This document shows positions 53,452 through 61,466 of a stretch of 64,000 bases of DNA, in pieces. The position numbers and the translations under genes were made by a program. How positions within the stretch are numbered: position 1 is the stretch's first letter; every line of letters begins with the position of its first letter. Origin of the DNA: an uncultured Gammaproteobacteria bacterium (lineage in GTDB: Bacteria > Pseudomonadota > Gammaproteobacteria > Steroidobacterales > Foliamicaceae); NCBI GenBank assembly GCA_951828235.1, contig OX639965.1, forward strand, positions 1,980,212 to 2,044,211, given 5' to 3'. The notes beneath the pieces were generated by a model that was not told where the DNA came from, ran no database searches, and saw nothing but the letters and a program-made list of their open reading frames with translations.

Positions 53452-54390
53452 GAATTCCAGCAATCGGGTTACGCATTCCTGTGGCTGTTCAAGCTGGAGA
53501 AAGTGGCTTGAGTCCGGAACGAAGTCATAGTCCAAAGCGACTATTTCGCTCAGGTCAACGCTCGGAAGGAACGACAAACGCAACGTGGGGTCGGCGCCTA
53601 TGACTTTTGTGGGGCAGGAGAGCTTCGTAACGTCGGAGGCCACTGCCGTATCGTATAGCTGATCGTATATGTGCGCTTCGTATTCGCGTGGACAACAGAG
53701 TTCGTAACCGGCGCCGCCGTCCCTGGCAGGCAGTAGCGTGGTCTGTGCAATGAGTTCCGGAACTCCGGGCTGCAGGAGTTCATACACTCGGGAGCTGAGG
53801 AGTTTCCTTGTCAGTTCCTCACGGGAACCGAAGCGATCCTGCCGTTGCCTGGCCCTATCGGCCATTCCGCTTGCCAGCTTCCTTATGTCCTGAAAACCCC
53901 GACCGTACGGCCAGATGGGCGGATCGAACAGTACAAGCGCTGAGAAGTCCCTCCTTTCCATCACTTGCAGGATTGCCGCGGCCGCCGACATGGAATGAAA
54001 CACGCCGATCTTCGGCCTCTTTCCGAAGTGACGATCGATAGCCGAAGCGATGTATGTGTTGTCGCGGACAAACGTGGGCATATTGTGCGCCCGCCGTTCG
54101 CCAACCGGGTTCCAGCCATGATTTCGGAAGTCGTACAGCACCAGGTCAAACCGGCCGGTGAGCAGCGACCAGAAGGGATAGTAGGTGTCTGCGGACATGC
54201 CGTTGCAGTGGCTGAGCACCAACCGCGGGCCCTTGGGATTGCCATGCCGCCTCAGGAAGATCGGAGCGCCGTCGGGCATGTGCAGCTCAACCACGACGAG
54301 GGGCGCCGGTAGTTTCCAGCGTGCTGGACCGTTGAAGTCTGTGGCCCTGGTTTCCGGTATCTGCGATGGCTTCAACGAATCGCCCTCCAT
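53428..54390 (-). CDS. Alpha/beta hydrolase, last gene of the aldoxime cluster
   Basis: The 320-residue protein has the alpha/beta hydrolase fold: oxyanion segment LVLSHCNGMSADTYYPFW, nucleophile elbow GVFHSMSAAAAIL and a C-terminal His in VPDSSHFLQLEQPQE. The elbow reads F-H-S-M-S rather than G-x-S-x-G, so both glycines are replaced. VDLYDFRNHGWNP-like sequence (LVLYDFRNHGWNP) follows strand 4. Substrate unknown; ester or lactone cleavage, or release of an aldoxime from a conjugate, are possibilities. It lies 92 bp downstream of the aldoxime dehydratase on the same strand. Confidence 0.82.
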   Translation of the reverse strand: MEGDSLKPSQIPETRATDFNGPARWKLPAPLVVVELHMPDGAPIFLRRHGNPKGPRLVLSHCNGMSADTYYPFWSLLTGRFDLVLYDFRNHGWNPVGERRAHNMPTFVRDNTYIASAIDRHFGKRPKIGVFHSMSAAAAILQVMERRDFSALVLFDPPIWPYGRGFQDIRKLASGMADRARQRQDRFGSREELTRKLLSSRVYELLQPGVPELIAQTTLLPARDGGAGYELCCPREYEAHIYDQLYDTAVASDVTKLSCPTKVIGADPTLRLSFLPSVDLSEIVALDYDFVPDSSHFLQLEQPQECVTRLLEFLQLKKLA

Positions 54391-54482
54391 TCTCCGGGGT
54401 GCCCGGCATCGCCCGGATACGGCTAATACGTTAAGGCTGGAGTTTATCGCTTTCCGCCGTCGGGGGCGGAAAGCCGGGCCTG

Positions 54483-55475
54483 TCAGGCGTAGCGGAGCAG
54501 GCCGGTTTGGGGGTGGCAGTTGATGTATTCGAATTCACAGCCTTCGTTGGGCAGGGCCGTGACCTCGTGCCAAAGCCTCAGTTTCATGTTCTCGGGGCCG
54601 AAGGTGTCGACCATCTTCAGAAAACCCCGGAAAATCGCAATGTGGGTGGCATGACTCTTGGCCCACTCCTCGAAGGCGTGGACATCAATCGAGTACCCGA
54701 GTCCGAAACTCTGTTCCGTGGGCCCCCAGTGGTTGTCTTTCTTGTCTACGAAGCGCAGTGAGTAGCAATTGGATTCGGCCGGGTTGTCCCGGAGGTAGCG
54801 CATGCCTTCGAGGAGCACGGGGTGGAGTTTTTCGAGGTAGTAGGCCTTTTCTTCGCCGGTGCAGTACGACCAGTTTTGCCCGGATCGGATCACGCACATA
54901 TTCTCCGGCGGTCGCACCAGCACGCGTTTTCCGCTGTCGACATTGCGTGACTCAAGGCGAGTATCGAAGTTTCCCGCAGCTCGAAGATCGTGAAATTCCG
55001 AAAGCGGTATGCGGTCGCGCATCCCGCCGGGATAGCCATGCTCCAGGATCGGCCCGTCCATGCCGTCCGCGGACGCGCCGATGCCGTGTTGTTCGGTGGT
55101 GGAATGCAGGGTCTCGAACCGCTCGAAGGGCATGGTAATGATTTCCCGCCAATAGCCCACGCCCTCGTTCAGCCGCCTGCCGTCACTCCACCATTCACGC
55201 GCATGCGCCCACCATCTTTCGTAATGCGACCTGCGCCAATAGGCGATATACAGGTGGTCCGCCCCTCCTTCCCTGCAATCGTGGCGGCCGAGTTCAACGG
55301 CGAAAGGGCCGTGCCTGGCGGTGAACGCTTCTTGAGCCCATGCGTCCAGAAGCGCCGGCTCATCCGCCTGAATGCCGAAATAACCGGCGATCAGCGGGTC
55401 GGCCTGTTGCTCCCATACTGATTGCCAAGCGGGCGCGGGCGGCTCCCAATTGCGAGGCATATTGTTTCTGGGCAT
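54483..55475 (-). CDS. oxd: Heme-dependent aldoxime dehydratase
   Basis: Oxd removes water from aldoximes (R-CH=N-OH) to give nitriles, using ferrous heme bound directly by the substrate nitrogen. The 330-residue sequence matches the family along its length: EGVGYWREI, EHGYPGGMRDRIPLSE (Arg of the active site), CVIRSGQNWSY with S198, the proximal heme ligand H278 in SHATHIAIF, the catalytic distal H303 in LRLWHEVTAL, and the C-terminal FEYINCHPQTGLLR. All key residues of OxdA/OxdRE type enzymes are kept. SD AGGAG precedes ATG 55475. It is 30 bp downstream of a nitrilase gene, the classical aldoxime-nitrile pair. Confidence 0.93.
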   Translation of the reverse strand: MPRNNMPRNWEPPAPAWQSVWEQQADPLIAGYFGIQADEPALLDAWAQEAFTARHGPFAVELGRHDCREGGADHLYIAYWRRSHYERWWAHAREWWSDGRRLNEGVGYWREIITMPFERFETLHSTTEQHGIGASADGMDGPILEHGYPGGMRDRIPLSEFHDLRAAGNFDTRLESRNVDSGKRVLVRPPENMCVIRSGQNWSYCTGEEKAYYLEKLHPVLLEGMRYLRDNPAESNCYSLRFVDKKDNHWGPTEQSFGLGYSIDVHAFEEWAKSHATHIAIFRGFLKMVDTFGPENMKLRLWHEVTALPNEGCEFEYINCHPQTGLLRYA

Positions 55476-55505
55476 TGCGGGGGCTCCTCTACATCTGGAC
55501 AGCTG

Positions 55506-56519
55506 CTACGCGGCGATGTTTTCAGCCTCCTCTTCTTCCTCCCCGGGATCAGCGACCTCCTCCGTGGCGTCCGGGGAGAAGGTTTCGACTTTGGGCTGCG
55601 CGCCGCGGTTCAGCAACAGGCGAGTGACGTCGGGGCGGGAATAGTGTCCCACGGGATCGGCGAAGGACTTGGCGACCGCGATGGCGCCCAAGTCGATTTC
55701 CGCGAACAGCAGCCCCTCTTCCGTTTCCGGAAGCGGCTCGCACATGGGGCTGCCGTCCGGCCCATAAACCTGGGCGTAGCCACCGCCCACGTTGATCAGC
55801 GCCGCCTGTTCCTCGGTCTTGACCATCAGGTCGTACATGGCTTGTGAGAATACCCCGCAAGGGGCAAGCACGAAGCACTGGCCCTCAAGGGCATACACCT
55901 GAGAAATCGCTCCGTTGGCCTTGGGGCCCAGCGAATACGCCTGCGGATAGCAACTGAATGAGGGCCATGCGGCCACATGCACCTGCTCGTGCATGCTGTA
56001 CATCGCGTACTTGGTCAGCGGCTGCATATGCTCCCAGCAGCACAACTGGCCGATGCGTCCCAGCTCGGTGTCCAGCACGCCGATGTGGCTCCCGTTGCCT
56101 TCTCCGAACACCGTTCTCTCCTGGTGCGTGGGCTTTAGCTTTCTTCGCGACTGCTGGAGCTCGCCGTGGTCGTTGAACAGGAACTGGGCGATATACAGCG
56201 AGCCATAGTCCCGCTCGCTGGCGCCCAGGGAGAGGTAGATGCCGTTGTCTTTCGCGGCCTTGCCCAAACGGTTGAAGGCGTCGCCTCCCGCCGTCAGGCT
56301 GTTCTCATGGTACTGCTGGAAGTACGGCAGGTTGAACGCGGTGGCGGACAGCCATATCCACCATGGATACCCCGGAATCCAGCACTCGGAAAAGGCGATC
56401 AGCCTGGCGCCCTGACGCGCGGCTTCTTCGATAAGGCCCACGGCCTTGTCCACGCAGCCATCGAGATCCATGAATTCGGGGGCTGCCTGAACCACGGCCA
56501 CCTTGTAGTTTGCGCTCAT
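55506..56519 (-). CDS. Nitrilase (aldoxime-nitrile pathway)
   Basis: Nitrilase hydrolyses a nitrile directly to a carboxylic acid and ammonia. The 337-residue protein has the full triad: E45 in AFSECWIPGYPWW, K127 in RRKLKPTHQER and C161 in GQLCCWEHMQPL (the CWEx motif of true nitrilases). Also seen are LSLGASERDYGSLYIAQ and the C-terminal substrate-loop GHYSRPDVTRLLLNR. The final 25 residues are acidic (GEEEEEAENIAA), which is unusual. The gene sits between a TonB receptor (20 bp upstream) and aldoxime dehydratase (30 bp downstream). Product is predicted to be an arylacetic acid if the substrate is phenylacetonitrile-like. Confidence 0.94.
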   Translation of the reverse strand: MSANYKVAVVQAAPEFMDLDGCVDKAVGLIEEAARQGARLIAFSECWIPGYPWWIWLSATAFNLPYFQQYHENSLTAGGDAFNRLGKAAKDNGIYLSLGASERDYGSLYIAQFLFNDHGELQQSRRKLKPTHQERTVFGEGNGSHIGVLDTELGRIGQLCCWEHMQPLTKYAMYSMHEQVHVAAWPSFSCYPQAYSLGPKANGAISQVYALEGQCFVLAPCGVFSQAMYDLMVKTEEQAALINVGGGYAQVYGPDGSPMCEPLPETEEGLLFAEIDLGAIAVAKSFADPVGHYSRPDVTRLLLNRGAQPKVETFSPDATEEVADPGEEEEEAENIAA

Positions 56520-56539
56520 TAGATAATGTCCGGTGGGAT

Positions 56540-58834
56540 TCAGAAGCGGTACCGGACCGTCACACCATATTCCCTCGGACGGTTGAAGTTCGCCTCGTGG
56601 AAGCCCAGTCCGAAGTTGGAGTCGCCGCTTTCGATGAATCGTTCGTCAGTCAGGTTCTCGACGAAAGCCACCAGGTCGATCGCTTCGCCGATCGAGTAGC
56701 GAACGGATGCGTTCAAGGTGTCGTAGGCCTTCTGGAACAGAAAGGGTGAATTCTGTGAGTCGTTAAAGACATCGTCCTTGTAGGAATAGTCCAGGCGTCC
56801 GGCCAATTCGTTTGCGCCCATGGAAAGTGTGTATTCCACGCCGAGATTGAAGGTGTTTTGCGGGGTATTTACCAAAGTCGCGGATTCGTCGAGGGTGAGC
56901 GACAGTCCCGCAATCGGGTTGATTTTCGTATAGTTGGCGTCAGCGTATCCAAAGGCCGCGTCGAGCAGAAAGCTGTCGGTGATCAGGGCCGTCAGTTCCA
57001 CTTCGAGACCCTTGATCTCCACGATTCCCGCGTTGGCCGTGATTGGTCCGCCCAGAGTATCGAAGAAGGTGACCTGGACTTCGTCATAGTCCGAGTAGAA
57101 GGCGGCCGCATTCACGCGTACTCGGTCTTGCAGACCCTGCCATTTCAGACCGACTTCATGCGTGTCGACCAATTCCGGCTGAAATGTGCGGATATCCGTG
57201 ACGTATTCCACATACCGCAGCACGTATCCGCCGCTCTTGAAACCCTGCGAGAAGCTGTAATACAGCAATGTATTGTCGGTGAGGGCGACGTCGACGCTGA
57301 ATCGCAAGGTGGTTTCCGAAAATGAGTCTCCCGCGGACCCGCTGCCGTTGCCCACGATCGGAGCGAGACCCGGCGCAAATACGCCGTCCTCGTTTATCGC
57401 GCCGGGGAAGAAAGGCAACGGATTGCCGTAAATGTCTGCGCCGATGTACTGGGTATAGACAAAATCCTTCTCGTCCTTCGTTTGGCGCACGCCGCCGGTA
57501 ACGGACACGATTTCGGTCAGCTCCCAGGTGGCCTGGAAATAGGCGGCCCTGCTGTTGTTGTCCACCTCGGCGCGGTTGGTAATGGCTGCGGGGAAACCGG
57601 CAGCCAGGTCCGGAGTGGGCAGAAACACGGGGACGAACACGTTGTCCGTGCCGTCTTCCACGAAGTAGTACAGGCCGGCCACGTACTTGAGGCGATCGTC
57701 GAACCCGGCCCCCGTCAATTGGAGTTCATGGCTGGTCTGCCGGTGCTCATAATCGGGATTCAGGGTTTCGGTGATTGCATGTGGCGAATTGTCGGGATCG
57801 CGGTAGAAGCCACCGTCGGTTTTCCTCCAGGCAACCGTGTACTTCACGTCGAAGACGTTCGCGTGCCAGGCACCAGTCAGGGACACGCCATGAATCTCCA
57901 GGTTCGTTCCGGTTTCACCGGTGGCGTAGCTGATATCGTCCGCTCCGTTCGTGATGTACTGGCCAAGGTCGGCCAGGCCGGTGGGAATGTCGCCGAACGT
58001 GGCGAGCGCGTAGCCCAGGGTGCCGGCGCCGGGCGTGAACCCCAGCAGGACCGAACCGGCGCTCTGTTCGTCGATATTCGTGTAGTCGTAGCTGAATTGA
58101 AAGTCCCATGTCTCGTTCGGTTCGAAAACGGCGGACCCGCGGAAGGCAAACTTGTTTTCGTCGCCCAGCTTGTCTCCGACCAGAACGCGGTCCACGAATC
58201 CGTCGCGGTTCTTTTCCGATACGGCGAATGTGGCGCGCAAGGCGTTGGTAAACGGAACATCGACTGCCGCACGGATGTCCAGCCGGCTGGAATTGCCCGC
58301 CGTGAGTTCCGCTCTTCCCTGGAACTCATCGGCGGGCTTGCGGGACGTTATGCTGATTGCGCCGCCCATCGTGTTGCGGCCGAACAGCGTCCCCTGGGGA
58401 CCTCGCAAGACTTCGATCCGCTCCACGTCCAGAACATCCAGCACCCCGCCCGCCGAGCGAGACATATAGACCCCGTCCACGTAAGTGCCGACTCCCGGAT
58501 CGGTAGTCAGACTGAAGTCGGTGTTGCCAATTCCGCGAATGAAGACCACGGCGCCGGAAGAAAGTCCGCTGACGGGCGAGGTCGTATCGAATACGAGGTT
58601 GGGGGTGAACGAGGCGACCTCGGAAATGTCCTCGATGCCCTTGTCCTGAATGGCGCTTGCCGTGAAGGCGGAAACGGCCACGGGTGTGTCCTGAAGGCTC
58701 TCCTCTCGCTTCTGCGCGGTGACCACGATCTCTTCCAGTGCCGTGCCCTGAGCCAAAACCATTACGCTGCTGAGGAACATTATTCCGCCAGCCGCAATCG
58801 CCGTTACGCCAAGGCGTTTGTTGCAAACACCCAT
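56540..58834 (-). CDS. TonB-dependent receptor of the aldoxime cluster
   Basis: A 764-residue outer-membrane receptor: signal peptide (GVTAIAAGGIMFLSSVMVLAQ), TonB box ALEEIVVTAQKREESLQDTP, plug with FIRGIGNTDFSLTTDPGVGTYVDG and VERIEVLRGPQGTLFGRNTMGG, barrel ending YGVTVRYRF. Start ATG 58834 follows AAGGAGG. It leads the operon with nitrilase, aldoxime dehydratase and an alpha/beta hydrolase. Ligand is unknown; uptake of an aldoxime-containing or glucosylated precursor is an inference from context. An inverted repeat at 58925-58948 lies in its promoter region. Confidence 0.92.
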   Translation of the reverse strand: MGVCNKRLGVTAIAAGGIMFLSSVMVLAQGTALEEIVVTAQKREESLQDTPVAVSAFTASAIQDKGIEDISEVASFTPNLVFDTTSPVSGLSSGAVVFIRGIGNTDFSLTTDPGVGTYVDGVYMSRSAGGVLDVLDVERIEVLRGPQGTLFGRNTMGGAISITSRKPADEFQGRAELTAGNSSRLDIRAAVDVPFTNALRATFAVSEKNRDGFVDRVLVGDKLGDENKFAFRGSAVFEPNETWDFQFSYDYTNIDEQSAGSVLLGFTPGAGTLGYALATFGDIPTGLADLGQYITNGADDISYATGETGTNLEIHGVSLTGAWHANVFDVKYTVAWRKTDGGFYRDPDNSPHAITETLNPDYEHRQTSHELQLTGAGFDDRLKYVAGLYYFVEDGTDNVFVPVFLPTPDLAAGFPAAITNRAEVDNNSRAAYFQATWELTEIVSVTGGVRQTKDEKDFVYTQYIGADIYGNPLPFFPGAINEDGVFAPGLAPIVGNGSGSAGDSFSETTLRFSVDVALTDNTLLYYSFSQGFKSGGYVLRYVEYVTDIRTFQPELVDTHEVGLKWQGLQDRVRVNAAAFYSDYDEVQVTFFDTLGGPITANAGIVEIKGLEVELTALITDSFLLDAAFGYADANYTKINPIAGLSLTLDESATLVNTPQNTFNLGVEYTLSMGANELAGRLDYSYKDDVFNDSQNSPFLFQKAYDTLNASVRYSIGEAIDLVAFVENLTDERFIESGDSNFGLGFHEANFNRPREYGVTVRYRF

Positions 58835-58924
58835 TTGAGCCTCCTTACCGGCCGGAACGGCCGACCGGATACCAGTTCGTCTCCTGGAACCGTAGGCTGG
58901 TCTTTGCGGTGGAGTCCATGCCGA

Positions 58925-58948
58925 AAAGTGCACAACTTCTTGCACTTT
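58925..58948. promoter_or_regulatory. Inverted repeat upstream of the aldoxime operon, possible AraC-type regulator site
   Basis: AAAGTGCA (58925-58932) and TGCACTTT (58941-58948) are perfect arms around an 8-nt spacer. A further GCACTT box starts at 58951. The sites lie between the araC-type gene and the receptor-led operon, about 90 bp before the receptor ATG, a normal position for an activator site. Binding by the neighbouring regulator is inferred. Confidence 0.5.
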
Positions 58949-59010
58949 CGGGCACTTCGCCGTGAGCCCGGCGCGGTTGGCGGCTGCTCAGGGGCCGCTT
59001 GTTCTCCCGC

Positions 59011-59979
59011 CTAGCGAAGGTCGCTGGGACTTTGGCCGAAGTGCTTCTTGAATGAACGGGAAAAATGCGCGGCGCTGGAGAAGCCCGTGCCGAAGGCGAT
59101 CTGTTCGATGCTATGCCCCGCGTAGGCGGGATCGTCAATCAGATCGCGGGCCCGCTCCAGGCGCTTGCGGAGCACCAGGGCGTGAACGCTTTCCGTCTCC
59201 TGCTCAAACAGCTTGTGGAGGTAGCGAATTGAAATGCCTGCGGCCTGAGCGATCTGGGCATTGGAGAGCAGCGGATCACAAAGGTTGGTGTCGATGAAGT
59301 GGAGAATCCGGGTTCGCAGGGACTTGCGGACAACCGAATGGGTGTGCACCTGTTCGAGCATCATCGATGAACTGAAAGCCATCGCGATCATTTCCACCAG
59401 GTTGTCCGCCAATTCATCCGAGGTCTGGCGGACGTGCTTCAACTCCTTTGCGAGTGAAAAGATGAAGTTGGTCAATACCGCACCCAGCCCGGCTCGGGCG
59501 GATGTCGCGATGGCCGTGTACTGCTCGGGGTTCACAAGGTGCCGGGACAGAACATCCTTGGGCATCTGCAGGACGAATTGATGAAAGCGCTCCTTGAAGG
59601 TCAGGGAGTACGGCTGGGTGCTGTCATACATCGCGAAACTGCCGGGTGTCAGCAGTGCCTCCCGGCCGTTCTGACGGACAAGGCCCCGATTCTCGATCTG
59701 AAAACTGATTAGAAAATCCGCGTCCGTGGATTTGGCGATCTGGCGCTTGGATCGCACAACAAACTGCGGGTCGGCAATGACTTCGGAGAATCGCAAATCG
59801 GAAATTCCCACGCCGCCGTGCAACTCCCCGATGAAATCACCCGGCGCGACCTTCTCGCAGTCGAGTTGCACGAACTCGTCGCAGATAATGTCTCGCCAAT
59901 AGTCCAAGCGGTCCCTCTTCCTCAGATCCGAGGTGTCTCTGCGGTAACCGCTGAAAATCAAGTCCGCCATTTTCGTCAT
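59011..59979 (-). CDS. AraC-family regulator (AraC-binding-like domain)
   Basis: The 322-residue protein has an N-terminal cupin-like AraC-binding domain 2 (SDLRFSEVIADPQFVVRSKRQIAKSTDADFLISFQIE, then YDSTQPYSLTFKERFHQFVLQMPKDVL). Two C-terminal HTH motifs follow: LLSNAQIAQAAGISIRYLHKLFEQE and SIEQIAFGTGFSSAAHFSRSFKKHFGQSP. AraC-type regulators (NitR) accompany nitrilase and oxd-nit loci, so activation of the downstream operon by aldoxime or nitrile is likely. ATG 59979 is chosen; another ATG lies 9 bp downstream. It is 67 bp after paaK on the same strand. Confidence 0.9.
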   Translation of the reverse strand: MTKMADLIFSGYRRDTSDLRKRDRLDYWRDIICDEFVQLDCEKVAPGDFIGELHGGVGISDLRFSEVIADPQFVVRSKRQIAKSTDADFLISFQIENRGLVRQNGREALLTPGSFAMYDSTQPYSLTFKERFHQFVLQMPKDVLSRHLVNPEQYTAIATSARAGLGAVLTNFIFSLAKELKHVRQTSDELADNLVEMIAMAFSSSMMLEQVHTHSVVRKSLRTRILHFIDTNLCDPLLSNAQIAQAAGISIRYLHKLFEQETESVHALVLRKRLERARDLIDDPAYAGHSIEQIAFGTGFSSAAHFSRSFKKHFGQSPSDLR

Positions 59980-60047
59980 GCCCGGCGACAAACCTGTTGC
60001 GGGACGAAATTCCGTTGCTCCATGCCGTTTCCGGGCGCCGTTAGAGT

Positions 60048-61334
60048 CTACTCCCTTTTGTCGATGACGCGTTGCGCCTTGCCTTGCGAGCGGGGCAACT
60101 CCCCAGCGTTTCGGATATCGACCCGCGCGGAAATGCCTAGAAGGTCCTTGATCTTTCGTGTCAGTTGGGCGCACAGAACGTCCGTGTCCGCCGCAGCGTC
60201 GTCCCGGCGCTCTACGGAAAGAGTGACTTCGTCGAGGTTGCCGTGCCGGTCCACTTCGATCAGATAGTGCGGGGCGAGTCCGGAGACGCTGAGGACCTGT
60301 TCTTCAATTGCGCTGGGAAATACGTTTACGCCGCGGATTATCAGCATGTCGTCGCTGCGCCCCGTGATCCTGGACATCCGGCGCATGCTGCGCGACGTGC
60401 CTGGAAGCAGGCGGGTGAGGTCGCGCGTGCGGTAGCGGATAACCGGCATGGCTTCCTTGGTCAGCGTCGTGAAAACCAGTTCTCCCTCTTCGCCGTCGGG
60501 CAGCACCGCGCCCGTATCGGGGTCGACGATTTCGGGGTAGAAATGGTCTTCCCAGATGGTGGGGCCGTCCTTGCCCTCCACGCACTCCTGGGCAACGCCG
60601 GGACCCATCACCTCCGAAAGGCCGTAGATGTCCACGGCATCCAGCTGCATCCGCGCTTCGATTTCCACGCGCATGGATTCAGTCCAGGGTTCCGCGCCCA
60701 GTATTCCCAAGCGCAGCGCCAGCTTCGCCGGGTTAATACCCTGCCGGGCGATCTCGTCGCTGATGTTGAGAAGATAGGACGGCGTGACCATGATGATGTC
60801 CGGGTCGAAATCGCGAATCAACTGGGCCTGTTTCCCGGTCTGGCCGCCGGACATGGGGATCACGGCGCAGCCCAGCCGCTCGGCGCCGTAGTGGGCCCCC
60901 AGGCCGCCGGTAAAAAGGCCGTAACCGTATGCCACGTGGGCTTTGTCGCCGGGCCGGCCCCCGGCGGCATAGATCGAGCGCGCGCACACGCCGGCCCATA
61001 TGTCGATATCCGCCTGCGAGTAACACACCACGGTGGGTTTGCCGGTCGTGCCACTCGAGGCATGGATTCGCGCCACGCAGTCCATAGGCACGCAACAAAA
61101 CCCGAACGGATAGGCATCGCGAAGGTCGGCCTTGGTCGTGAACGGGAATCCGGCCAAGTCTTCAAGGGAGCGAAAGTCGTGGGGCCGGACGCCCTCTTCA
61201 TCGAATTTTCGCCTGTAGACGGGCGAATTCCGATAGACGTATTGGAGCGTGTTCCTCAAGCGCTCCGTCTGCAGGCCGCGAATTTCGTCGATGCTCGCGT
61301 TCTCGATCGCTTCGTAGCCTGTCCTGGAGTTCAA
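60048..61334 (-). CDS. paaK: Phenylacetate-CoA ligase
   Basis: PaaK activates phenylacetate with ATP and CoA, the entry step of the phenylacetyl-CoA pathway. The 428-residue sequence shows the AMP-binding loop HASSGTTGKPTVV (91-103), then YGYGLFTGGLGAHYGAERLGC, DIYGLSEVMGPG, RTRDLTRLLPG and a C-terminal small domain ending GELPRSQGKAQRVIDKR. Length is normal. It is divergent from paaZ across a 132-bp AT-rich promoter region and upstream of the regulator and aldoxime operon. A decayed second copy lies at 46915-47309. Confidence 0.96.
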   Translation of the reverse strand: MNSRTGYEAIENASIDEIRGLQTERLRNTLQYVYRNSPVYRRKFDEEGVRPHDFRSLEDLAGFPFTTKADLRDAYPFGFCCVPMDCVARIHASSGTTGKPTVVCYSQADIDIWAGVCARSIYAAGGRPGDKAHVAYGYGLFTGGLGAHYGAERLGCAVIPMSGGQTGKQAQLIRDFDPDIIMVTPSYLLNISDEIARQGINPAKLALRLGILGAEPWTESMRVEIEARMQLDAVDIYGLSEVMGPGVAQECVEGKDGPTIWEDHFYPEIVDPDTGAVLPDGEEGELVFTTLTKEAMPVIRYRTRDLTRLLPGTSRSMRRMSRITGRSDDMLIIRGVNVFPSAIEEQVLSVSGLAPHYLIEVDRHGNLDEVTLSVERRDDAAADTDVLCAQLTRKIKDLLGISARVDIRNAGELPRSQGKAQRVIDKRE

Positions 61335-61466
61335 GATGCCGCCGCCCTTTTACCCGGTCGCGGAATTCGACTATAACACATAACAGTCTGATAGCATGTT
61401 TCAAATGAGTTATAATAATATCCCCAGAGAGCAGGGAAAGGCCGTATACTGATAGGTAATAAGAAA
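61335..61466. promoter_or_regulatory. Divergent paaK/paaZ promoter region
   Basis: The 132-bp gap is strongly AT-rich against GC-rich neighbours. Toward paaZ there is a TATAAT (61411-61416) with a weak -35 about 17 bp upstream (around 61388-61393), predicting a start near 61423. Several ATAACA/TTATAA-type short repeats flank it. No clear PaaX- or PaaR-type palindrome could be assigned by eye. Confidence 0.45.
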
